This document shows positions 1-5,434 of a stretch of DNA of 5,434 nucleotides, one piece after another (within the stretch, counting starts at the first letter, position 1; each line of letters starts with the position of its first letter). This DNA comes from an uncultured Clostridia bacterium (GTDB taxonomy: Bacteria; Bacillota; Clostridia; Oscillospirales; Oscillospiraceae), in the NCBI GenBank assembly GCA_945867445.1, contig CAMBID010000066.1, forward strand, positions 1 through 5,434, written 5' to 3'. The notes under the pieces were generated by a model, which ran no database searches, was not told the origin of the DNA, and saw only the letters and a program-made list of their open reading frames with translations. Both the position numbers and the translations under genes were made by a program.

Positions 1-497
1 GGGATGTAGCTGAAGCCCTGGGCGGCTACGGCCTCTTCACCGGCAGAGCCGGACTCCACGGCGAAGTTCAGGGACTTGCACGCCTCGGCGGTGGTGAACT
101 GGTCGGCCACATCGGCCTTGACCACGACGACCTGCGCGTTGTTGCAGTAGGCGTTGGAGGTCTGCATGGTATTCTTGACCTCGTCGGTCAGGGTCATGCC
201 GTTCCAGACCACGTCGATGGACTTGCTGTCGAGCTCATTGGCCTTGGTATCCCAGTTGATCTCCACGAACTCGCAGGCAACGCCGAGACTCTCGGCAAAG
301 GCCTTGGCCATATCGGCGTCAAAGCCGACCCACTGGCCGTTCTCCTGATAATCCATGGGGGCGAAATCGGTGATACCGACCACGAGTTTGCCCTTTTCCT
401 TCACATAGGCCATGTCGGAATCGGACGTCTTGGCGCCGCAGGCGGTCATGCCTGCCACCACCAGAACAGCCAGCAAAAGGGCGATCATCTTTTTCAT
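1..497 (-). CDS. Amino acid ABC transporter substrate-binding lipoprotein, SBP_bac_3-like (C-terminus beyond window)
   Basis: Extracellular lipid-anchored receptor that should bind an amino acid or related small solute and deliver it to an ABC permease. The ATG at 495-497 has an AGGAGG site 8 nt upstream (506-511). Residues 1-20 form a lipoprotein signal (MKK, then a hydrophobic run) ending in a MTAC lipobox with Cys20. The mature part starts the bilobed fold: KGKLVVGITDFAPMDY at 35-50, then GFDADMAKAFAESLG at 58-72, a near match to the family-3 binding-protein signature. The region 98-117 (WNGMTLTDEV...) aligns without gaps to the ligand loop of the binding protein at 2158-2916, but the usual Arg is Val107. 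Only 165 residues are visible of roughly 250-280 expected. It has its own promoter and follows a terminator, so it probably starts a new operon whose permease and ATPase lie outside the window. Family assignment is firm; the ligand is unknown. Confidence 0.93.
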   Translation of the reverse strand, partial: MKKMIALLLAVLVVAGMTACGAKTSDSDMAYVKEKGKLVVGITDFAPMDYQENGQWVGFDADMAKAFAESLGVACEFVEINWDTKANELDSKSIDVVWNGMTLTDEVKNTMQTSNAYCNNAQVVVVKADVADQFTTAEACKSLNFAVESGSAGEEAVAAQGFSYI

Positions 498-520
498 ACT
501 TGGTTCCTCCTCAGAATTTG

Positions 521-583
521 GAAGTAATTGATTAGCATGGCAGTATTTTAGCATGGTAAAGAACTAATGTAAAGAAGTAATTG
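521..583 (-). repeat. Nested direct repeats framing the promoter (candidate operator)
   Basis: Three repeat pairs overlap the promoter. CAATTACTTC (minus strand) occurs at 574-583, directly abutting the -35, and again at 521-530 downstream of the start site, 53 bp apart. TTACTTCTTTAC at 569-580 and TTAGTTCTTTAC at 556-567 match at 11 of 12 positions with a 13-bp period. CCATGCTAA occurs at 548-556, across the -10, and at 532-540, around the predicted start site. The arrangement could serve a regulator that binds tandem sites, but no regulator gene is in the window and the region is AT-rich, so chance or duplication remain possible. Confidence 0.5.
545..573 (-). promoter_or_regulatory. Sigma-A type promoter of the binding-protein gene at 1-497
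   Basis: On the minus strand a -35 TTTACA (568-573) and a -10 TAAAAT (545-550) are separated by exactly 17 nt, and TGC just before the -10 supplies an extended -10 TG. A start site near 538 would give a leader of about 40 nt before the ATG at 497. It lies just downstream of the terminator of the preceding operon. Seen directly; promoter activity is inferred. Confidence 0.8.
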
Positions 584-589
584 TGACAG

Positions 590-627
590 AAAAAACCTGC
601 CCAAATCCGGTGGAATTGGGCAGGTTT
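590..627 (-). terminator. Intrinsic terminator of the ABC importer operon
   Basis: A perfect 12-bp stem joins 593-604 with 616-627 (AAACCTGCCCAA against its complement). Beyond one A-A mismatch, 3 bp at 606-608 and 612-614 extend it around a GGT loop. On the minus strand the stem runs straight into a T-run made by the A-run at 590-595. It lies 31 nt past the ATPase stop codon, where a rho-independent terminator is expected, and separates this operon from the next promoter. Confidence 0.93.
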
Positions 628-658
628 CATAAGACGGAATTCAGGCAGTCCGGAACGA

Positions 659-1381
659 TTACAATACCTTGCTCAGGAAATCCTGCAGTCTGGGATGCTG
701 GGGGTTGGAGAAGAGCGCCTCGGGGGTGTTTTGTTCCAAAATCTTGCCCTGGTCCATGAACACCACGCGGCTGCCCACTTCCCGGGCGAAGCCCATTTCG
801 TGGGTCACCACCACCATGGTCATACCCTCGTGGGCCAGCTCCTTCATGACCTCCAGAACCTCGCCGACCATCTCCGGGTCCAGGGCGGAGGTGGGCTCGT
901 CAAAGAGCATGACCTCCGGCTCCATGCAGAGAGCCCGGACGATGGCCACCCGCTGCTTCTGGCCGCCGGAGAGCTGGGCCGGGTAGTCCCCCGCCCGGTC
1001 GGCCAGGCCCACCCGCTCCAGAAGCTGTATGGCCTTGGCCTCCGCCTCCTTCTGTGGGATCTTTTTCAGCATCATGGGGGAGACGGTGAGGTTTTTCAGG
1101 ATCGTCATGTGGGGGAAGAGGTTGAACTGCTGGAAGACCATGCCCATCTTCCTCCGCTGGCGGTCAAGATCCGTGTGCCGGTCCATGAGGTCCACGCCGT
1201 CCAGCAAAATCTCGCCGGAGTCCGGGGTCTCCAGCCGGTTGAGGCAGCGGAGGAAGGTGGACTTGCCGGAGCCGGAGGGACCGATGATGCACACCACATC
1301 CCCCCGCTGGATCTCGGCGGAGATGCCCTTCAGCACCTCCGTGCCGTGAAAGCTCTTGCGCAGGTTTTTAACGCTTATCAC
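659..1381 (-). CDS. Polar amino acid ABC transporter ATP-binding protein (GlnQ/HisP-like)
   Basis: Cytoplasmic ATPase subunit that drives amino acid import, working as a dimer on the permease encoded just upstream. At 240 aa it has the usual full length. Motifs in order: Walker [10 protein letters not shown] (34-42), Q-loop [11 protein letters not shown] (83-93), signature LSGGQKQR (137-144), Walker [12 protein letters not shown] (158-168) with catalytic Glu162, and switch His194 in VTHEMGFA. Every catalytic residue is present. The start is GTG (1379-1381), with AGGAGG at 1392-1397, 10 nt upstream and inside the permease gene. The first 14 nt overlap the end of the permease gene, which suggests translational coupling. 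It is the last gene of the operon and is followed by the terminator at 590-627. Sequence places it in the polar amino acid subfamily, but not with glutamine, arginine, cystine or histidine specifically. Confidence 0.96.
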   Translation of the reverse strand: MISVKNLRKSFHGTEVLKGISAEIQRGDVVCIIGPSGSGKSTFLRCLNRLETPDSGEILLDGVDLMDRHTDLDRQRRKMGMVFQQFNLFPHMTILKNLTVSPMMLKKIPQKEAEAKAIQLLERVGLADRAGDYPAQLSGGQKQRVAIVRALCMEPEVMLFDEPTSALDPEMVGEVLEVMKELAHEGMTMVVVTHEMGFAREVGSRVVFMDQGKILEQNTPEALFSNPQHPRLQDFLSKVL

Positions 1382-2084
1382 TTTTCGCCAGCCTCCTCTC
1401 GAATTTGCCCAGGGCCCAGGTCAGCAGGATGACGAGAAAAAGATACGTGAGGGCCACCACCATCAACGGGTTGAAGGCGTCGTAGGTGTTGTTCCGGATG
1501 AGGTTGCCGGCTCTCGTTAGGTCCTGCACGGCCACATACCCCGCCACCGCCGTCTCCTTGAGGAGGGCGATCATCTCATTGCCGATGGCGGGGAGGATGT
1601 TCTTCATGGCCTGGGGCAGCACCACGTGGACGGTGGCCTGGAAGCGGGACATGCCGAGGCTCCGCCCGGCCTCCATCTGCCCGCCGTCTACGGCGTTGAT
1701 GCCGCCCCGGATCAGCTCCGCCATGTAGGCGCCGGAGTTGATGCCGAAGGTCACGATACCCACCACAACGCCGTCCGACGAGCGGAGGATCAGGAAGTAG
1801 AAGATCAGCAGCACCACCACCACGGGAATGCCCCGGATGACGGTAGTGTAGAGGTCGCAGAGCAGGCAGAGGGGCTTCATCACCCGGCTCCCCTCGCCGC
1901 AGTACTTGATGATGGCGATGAACGCGCCGATGATAACGCCGATGACCAGGGCCCCCAGGGTGATGATGAGGGTGTTGCGCAGGCCGTCCACCAGCATCAG
2001 GTAGCGCTGCTTCTCCAGGAAGGTGGAGGCCAGCTTCGCGCCCCAGTCCGCGAAAAACTGCGCAATGGAATCAAAGAGGGTCAT
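1368..2084 (-). CDS. Polar amino acid ABC transporter permease (HisM/GlnP family)
   Basis: Membrane channel subunit of the importer, 238 aa. With a single permease gene in the operon it probably acts as a homodimer. Hydrophobic segments lie near 36-59, 86-100, 105-125, 165-190 and 205-226, consistent with the five-helix family layout. [14 protein letters not shown] (36-49) and [14 protein letters not shown] (84-97) are typical family blocks. The cytoplasmic coupling loop, which contacts the ATPase, is [12 protein letters not shown] (138-149), running on to VLPQA around Pro157; it is a standard EAA loop with Gly in the third position. The ATG at 2082-2084 has AGGAGG at 2092-2097, 7 nt upstream. 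It lies 73 nt after the binding-protein gene and overlaps the ATPase gene by 14 nt. No truncation is seen. Confidence 0.95.
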   Translation of the reverse strand: MTLFDSIAQFFADWGAKLASTFLEKQRYLMLVDGLRNTLIITLGALVIGVIIGAFIAIIKYCGEGSRVMKPLCLLCDLYTTVIRGIPVVVVLLIFYFLILRSSDGVVVGIVTFGINSGAYMAELIRGGINAVDGGQMEAGRSLGMSRFQATVHVVLPQAMKNILPAIGNEMIALLKETAVAGYVAVQDLTRAGNLIRNNTYDAFNPLMVVALTYLFLVILLTWALGKFERRLAKSDKR

Positions 2085-2110
2085 GGGCCGTCCTCCTCAG
2101 GAAAGTTTTC

Positions 2111-2138
2111 GGGGAACAGGGGCCGCGCCCCCGTCCCT
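2111..2138 (-). other. GC-rich hairpin between binding-protein and permease genes
   Basis: The 73-nt spacer contains a short strong stem, 2119-2123 with 2127-2131 (GGGGC and GCCCC around CGC), possibly extended by GGG at 2112-2114 with CCC at 2136-2138. There is no T-run, so it is not a full terminator. In similar operons such stems can stabilise the 3' end of the binding-protein message, which is usually needed in excess. That role is inferred. Confidence 0.35.
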
Positions 2139-2157
2139 CCGTTTGCGCGCTTCCCGC

Positions 2158-2916
2158 TCAAGGGGCCACATAAAGCACGCCGTAGTTCTCAAAAATCTGC
2201 TCCACGGTGCCGTCTGCCAGCAGCTCGCCGAGAGCGCCGTCAAACTGGGCGGTGAGGTCGCTCCCCTTGGCGAAGGCGAAGGCGTAGGGCTCGGAGGTCA
2301 TGGCCTCGTCCAGCACCACGAGACCCTGCTGGGCGGCGAGCACCACGACCACCTCGTTATCCACCACCCAAGCGGCAGCCTTGCCGGAGGTCAGGGCGGC
2401 GGCAGCGTCGTTGTTAGCGGTGAAGGCCAGGACCTCGTAGCCGTTCTCCATGCAGTACTCCTCGGCGGTGGTACCGGTCTGGACGGAGATGGTCTTGCCC
2501 TCGAGATCGGCCTTGCAGGTGATGTCGCTGTCGGGCGTCACCACGATGGCCTGGGAGGCCAGAAAGTAGGGCTGGGTGAAGTCGCAGTTCTTCTGGCGGT
2601 CCTCGGTGATGGTGATGCCGCTCATGCCGATGTCGAACTTCCCGGCCTGAACCCCGGGGATGACGGAGTCAAAGTCCATCTGCTCCAGCTTCAGCTCCAC
2701 GCCCAGCTTCCCGGCGATGGCCTGGAGGATGTCCACCTCGATGCCTACGACCTCGCTGCCGTCCAGGGACTCAAAGGGAGGGAAGTCCGGGCTGGTGGCC
2801 ACGGTGACGACGGCCTTGCCGTCGGAAGCGGCGTCTCCGCCGTTGCTGCTGCCGCAGGCAGCCAGAGCCAGGATCATGGTCAGGGCCAGGGCCGCGGCCA
2901 GGTATTTCTTCTTCAT
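2158..2916 (-). CDS. Polar amino acid ABC transporter substrate-binding lipoprotein (SBP_bac_3)
   Basis: Lipid-anchored receptor of the importer, 252 aa. Residues 1-20 are a lipoprotein signal (MKKK, hydrophobic core) with lipobox LAAC and Cys21, followed by a Ser/Gly/Asp/Ala linker to about residue 34. The mature domain opens with VTVATSPDFPPFES (37-50). GIEVDILQAIAGKL (58-71) fits the family-3 solute-binding signature. The ligand loop GMSGITITEDRQ (97-108) holds Arg107, the position that binds the amino acid carboxylate in HisJ-type proteins. Asp186 in WVVDNEV fits the residue that holds the amino group. The ATG at 2914-2916 has AAGGAG at 2925-2930, 8 nt upstream. First gene of the operon with the permease and ATPase. 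The ligand is an amino acid, identity unknown; the position next to argGH makes an arginine-related compound a fair guess only. Confidence 0.96.
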   Translation of the reverse strand: MKKKYLAAALALTMILALAACGSSNGGDAASDGKAVVTVATSPDFPPFESLDGSEVVGIEVDILQAIAGKLGVELKLEQMDFDSVIPGVQAGKFDIGMSGITITEDRQKNCDFTQPYFLASQAIVVTPDSDITCKADLEGKTISVQTGTTAEEYCMENGYEVLAFTANNDAAAALTSGKAAAWVVDNEVVVVLAAQQGLVVLDEAMTSEPYAFAFAKGSDLTAQFDGALGELLADGTVEQIFENYGVLYVAP

Positions 2917-2943
2917 AGTTCAATCTCCTTTTTTTCAAATGTC

Positions 2944-2957
2944 TCGCCCGCAGGCGA
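2944..2957. repeat. Short GC hairpin in the importer leader
   Basis: TCGCC and GGCGA pair around CGCA in the leader just upstream of the binding-protein ribosome binding site. Nine bases, CCGCAGGCG (2948-2956), recur at 3104-3112 in the repeat block upstream, so both may come from the same repeat family. The stem is only 5 bp and no regulatory role is shown. Confidence 0.35.
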
Positions 2958-3011
2958 AAGGTTTTTCATTCGGATTCAAATGGAATGCTTTCCTTCGGAC
3001 TCCCATGCACC

Positions 3012-3036
3012 CGCGGCGCGCAGGATACACGCCGCG
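3012..3036. repeat. GC-rich inverted repeat in the importer leader
   Basis: CGCGGCG (3012-3018) is complementary to CGCCGCG (3030-3036) with an 11-nt loop; an alternative register pairs 3015-3020 with 3033-3038. It would fold near the 5' end of the transcript from the promoter at 3059-3089. No known riboswitch, T-box or leader-peptide pattern is seen in the rest of 2917-3050. Confidence 0.4.
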
Positions 3037-3058
3037 CCGTCTCTCACAGAAGCCTGAT

Positions 3059-3089
3059 ATTATACTAGTTCTTGATAAAAAGCTTTCAA
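3059..3089 (-). promoter_or_regulatory. Candidate promoter of the ABC importer operon
   Basis: On the minus strand a perfect -10 TATAAT (3059-3064) lies 19 nt downstream of a -35-like TTGAAA (3084-3089). The spacer is longer than the ideal 17 nt, so the -35 is tentative. Initiation near 3051 would leave a leader of about 135 nt before the ATG at 2916. The -35 lies inside the palindrome at 3078-3096, so promoter and repeat element are physically merged. Confidence 0.55.
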
Positions 3090-3123
3090 AGCTTTTGATA
3101 GCGCCGCAGGCGCGTCAAGAACT
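3067..3123. repeat. Composite palindromic element, long module (three-way junction fold)
   Basis: Outer arms AGTTCTTGA (3067-3075) and TCAAGAACT (3115-3123) are perfectly complementary and enclose two smaller palindromes: AAAAGCTTT (3078-3086) with AAAGCTTTT (3088-3096), and GCGCC (3101-3105) with GGCGC (3109-3113). As RNA or single-stranded DNA this would make a three-way junction. Its left end TTCTTGATAAAAA (3069-3081) and right end TCAAGAA (3115-3121) recur at the ends of the short module at 3180-3212, so the two look like related copies. It codes for nothing recognisable. Confidence 0.75.
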
Positions 3124-3133
3124 TATGAGACGG

Positions 3134-3158
3134 CTTTTGCGGCAGACTGCCGCAAAAG
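3134..3158. repeat. Perfect 12-bp inverted repeat
   Basis: CTTTTGCGGCAG (3134-3145) and CTGCCGCAAAAG (3147-3158) are perfect complements around one A. T residues precede the GC core and A residues follow it on both strands, the reverse of an intrinsic terminator, so termination is unlikely. It sits between the two related modules. Confidence 0.8.
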
Positions 3159-3179
3159 GGCGACGCTGACAGCGGCGCC
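3159..3179. repeat. GC-rich inverted repeat abutting its neighbours
   Basis: GGCG-A-CGCTG (3159-3168) pairs with CAGCG-G-CGCC (3170-3179) around one A: nine of ten positions pair, with a single A-G mismatch. It begins the base after the previous palindrome ends and stops the base before the next begins, so three hairpins tile 3134-3212 without gaps. Confidence 0.65.
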
Positions 3180-3212
3180 TTCTTGATAAAAATCAAAGAT
3201 TTTTATCAAGAA
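3180..3212. repeat. Composite palindromic element, short module (15-bp perfect inverted repeat)
   Basis: Arms 3180-3194 and 3198-3212 (TTCTTGATAAAAATC and its complement) are perfect around an AAA loop. The element starts 6 nt past the argH stop codon. On the minus strand the inner part could act as a weak AT-only terminator (A-rich arm, T5 arm), but there is no GC core or trailing T-run. It shares TTCTTGATAAAAA, TCAAAG and terminal TCAAGAA with the long module at 3067-3123, which differs by a GCTT insertion and an inserted GC hairpin. Confidence 0.85.
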
Positions 3213-3218
3213 AGAGTA

Positions 3219-4592
<1,374 letters not shown>

Positions 4593-4608
4593 AACCGTTT
4601 CTCCGTTC
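4593..4608 (-). promoter_or_regulatory. argH: Ribosome binding site that sets the argH start
   Basis: GGAG on the minus strand (4601-4604), 8 nt before the ATG at 4592. It supports this start over the in-frame ATG at 4640. Confidence 0.7.
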
Positions 4609-4666
4609 CCAAAAAATTCTCTCGTCCCTGCGTCCCTCATCCCGCCGCGCGATCTCCAAAGTATTC

Positions 4667-4691
4667 TTTCCGGCGGCGTGCACGCCGGAAA
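4667..4691. repeat. Inverted repeat in the argG-argH spacer
   Basis: TTTCCGGCG (4667-4675) and CGCCGGAAA (4683-4691) are perfect 9-bp complements around a 7-nt loop; GCGTGCACGC (4676-4685) is itself a palindrome. As in the hairpin at 3134-3158, T residues lead and A residues trail the GC core, so it is not a canonical terminator on the minus strand and should allow argG-argH read-through. Confidence 0.65.
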
Positions 4692-4706
4692 AAATCCCTC
4701 TCGCGA

Positions 4707-4758
4707 AGCGAAGTGTCGCAGCCTCCGCTCCGCCGGGGCAAGGCACCCCAGCGAAGTG
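4707..4758. repeat. Short direct repeats in the argG-argH spacer
   Basis: AGCGAAGTG occurs at 4707-4715 and 4750-4758, 43 bp apart, and GCGAA is tandemly repeated just before the first copy. The rest of 4692-4765 shows no gene, promoter or RNA that I recognise. Confidence 0.4.
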
Positions 4759-4765
4759 CTCCCCG

Positions 4766-4788
4766 CATAAGCGGCAAAGCCGCTTATG
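4766..4788. repeat. Perfect 10-bp hairpin just downstream of argG
   Basis: CATAAGCGGC (4766-4775) and GCCGCTTATG (4779-4788) pair around an AAA loop, 8 nt past the argG stop codon. On the minus strand it is followed by GGGG rather than T residues, so it is more likely an RNA 3'-end protector or processing site, or another extragenic palindrome, than a terminator. The position beside argG mirrors the palindrome 6 nt after argH. Confidence 0.65.
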
Positions 4789-4796
4789 TGAAAGCT

Positions 4797-5434
4797 TTAA
4801 AGTTTGCCCTGCTCCTGCAGCGCCTGGACCTTGGTGGGCAGGCCCCAGAGGTTGATGAAGCCCGCGGCCTGGCCCTGGTCGTAGTCACTCTCGCCGAAGG
4901 TCACCAGGTTCTCAGAGTACAGGGAGTAAGGGGAGGTCATCCCGGCGGGAATGATGTTGCCCTTGTAGAGCTTCAGCTTCACGCTGCCGGTGACATGCTC
5001 GTTGGACTTATTGGCGAAGGCCACCAGCGCCTCCGTCAGGGGAGTGTACCACTTGCCGTTGTAGATCTGGTCTGCCAGATCCACGGCCAGCTTCTGCTTG
5101 GCGTGCAGGGTGTCCTTATCCACCGTCAGCATCTCCAGATGCTCGTGAGCGTAGTAGAGGATGGTGCCGCCGGGGGTCTCGTAGACGCCCCGGTCCTTCA
5201 TGCCGATGAGCCGGTTCTCCACGATGTCGATGATGCCGATGCCGTTGGCCCCGCCGATGGCGTTGAGCTTCTCGATGATCTTGCTGGCCTTCATCTTCTC
5301 GCCGTCCAGGGCTACGGGGGCGCCGGCTTCAAAGTCAATGGTCACGTAGGTGGGCTTGTCGGGGGCCTGCAGGGGGGAGACGCCCATCTCCAGGAAGCCG
5401 GGCTTCTCATACTGGGGCTCGTTGGCGGGGTCCT
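4797..5434 (-). CDS. argG: Argininosuccinate synthase (C-terminal part; start beyond window)
   Basis: ATP-dependent enzyme joining citrulline and aspartate into argininosuccinate, the step before ArgH; a cytoplasmic tetramer. The frame is open to the window edge, so the 211 residues seen are the C-terminal half of a protein usually near 400 aa, and the ATG at 5387 is internal. Diagnostic blocks are DPANEPQYE at the edge, the [14 protein letters not shown] segment, [20 protein letters not shown] followed by [12 protein letters not shown], and the C-terminal tetramer-forming tail [18 protein letters not shown]. The N-terminal ATP-binding loop lies outside. TAA stop at 4797-4799. It is upstream of argH on the same strand, the common argGH order; its promoter and any arginine-responsive control are off the right edge. 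Confidence 0.97.
   Translation of the reverse strand, partial: DPANEPQYEKPGFLEMGVSPLQAPDKPTYVTIDFEAGAPVALDGEKMKASKIIEKLNAIGGANGIGIIDIVENRLIGMKDRGVYETPGGTILYYAHEHLEMLTVDKDTLHAKQKLAVDLADQIYNGKWYTPLTEALVAFANKSNEHVTGSVKLKLYKGNIIPAGMTSPYSLYSENLVTFGESDYDQGQAAGFINLWGLPTKVQALQEQGKL

Noticed and set aside
695..1432. Plus-strand open frame of 245 codons opposite the ATPase gene
   Set aside because: Antisense shadow of an intact ABC ATPase; repetitive His-rich composition and no motif.
1626..2255. Plus-strand open frame opposite the permease
   Set aside because: Antisense shadow across a real membrane protein gene; low-complexity His/Asp/Ala-rich product.
2023..3057. Long plus-strand open frame of 344 codons opposite the binding-protein gene
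   Set aside because: It runs antisense to a clearly real gene with family motifs. Its His/Gly/Leu/Asp-rich content is the usual shadow of GC-biased codons on the other strand, and it has no recognisable domain.
3134..3158. Strong hairpin as an argH terminator
   Set aside because: T residues lie before and A residues after the GC core on both strands, and no T-run follows the stem, so it does not fit an intrinsic terminator.
3184..3195. TGATAAAAATCA, resembling an ArgR-type ARG box near argH
   Set aside because: Its arms are one base shorter than the usual TGAAT/ATTCA form, it lies downstream of argH and about 100 bp from the importer promoter, and it is fully explained as part of the 15-bp palindrome. 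An ArgR role would need binding data.
3067..3212. CRISPR array
   Set aside because: There are only two imperfect module copies of different length, with no regular spacers, and no cas genes are present.
4593..4640. Upstream in-frame ATG giving a 16-residue N-terminal extension of ArgH
   Set aside because: The extension does not resemble ArgH N-termini, while the ATG at 4592 has a well-placed GGAG and begins with the family-typical MAKMWAGR.

Overview
The window is a GC-rich stretch in which every recognisable gene lies on the minus strand, so transcription runs from high to low coordinates. AGGAGG-type ribosome binding sites, MKK-type lipoprotein signal peptides, single-permease polar amino acid ABC operons and an argG-argH pair point to a Gram-positive, probably clostridial host such as a GC-rich Oscillospiraceae-like gut Firmicute. 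That placement is inferred from style; no taxonomic marker is present.

In transcription order: (1) the C-terminal half of argininosuccinate synthase (argG, 4797-5434, cut by the window edge); (2) a 204-nt spacer with two perfect hairpins; (3) a complete argininosuccinate lyase (argH, 3219-4592); (4) a 302-nt spacer holding a dense run of inverted repeats (3067-3212), a candidate promoter and a leader of about 135 nt; (5) a three-gene polar amino acid ABC importer: lipoprotein binding protein (2158-2916), permease (1368-2084) and ATPase (659-1381, GTG start, overlapping the permease gene by 14 nt); (6) a strong intrinsic terminator (590-627); (7) a separate promoter made of nested direct repeats (521-583); (8) the N-terminal 165 residues of a second amino acid-binding lipoprotein (1-497, cut by the window edge).

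ArgG and ArgH catalyse the last two steps of arginine synthesis (citrulline + aspartate to argininosuccinate, then to arginine + fumarate). The ABC importer could supply a related amino acid, but its ligand cannot be read from sequence. No canonical terminator is seen between argH and the importer, so read-through is possible. The second binding protein has its own promoter behind the terminator and probably heads another transporter operon off the left edge.

No novel gene system was found. The most unusual items are the composite palindromic element at 3067-3212, the repeat architecture of the promoter at 521-583, and the loss in the second binding protein of the arginine that normally holds the ligand carboxylate. 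The protein-coding content is otherwise ordinary.
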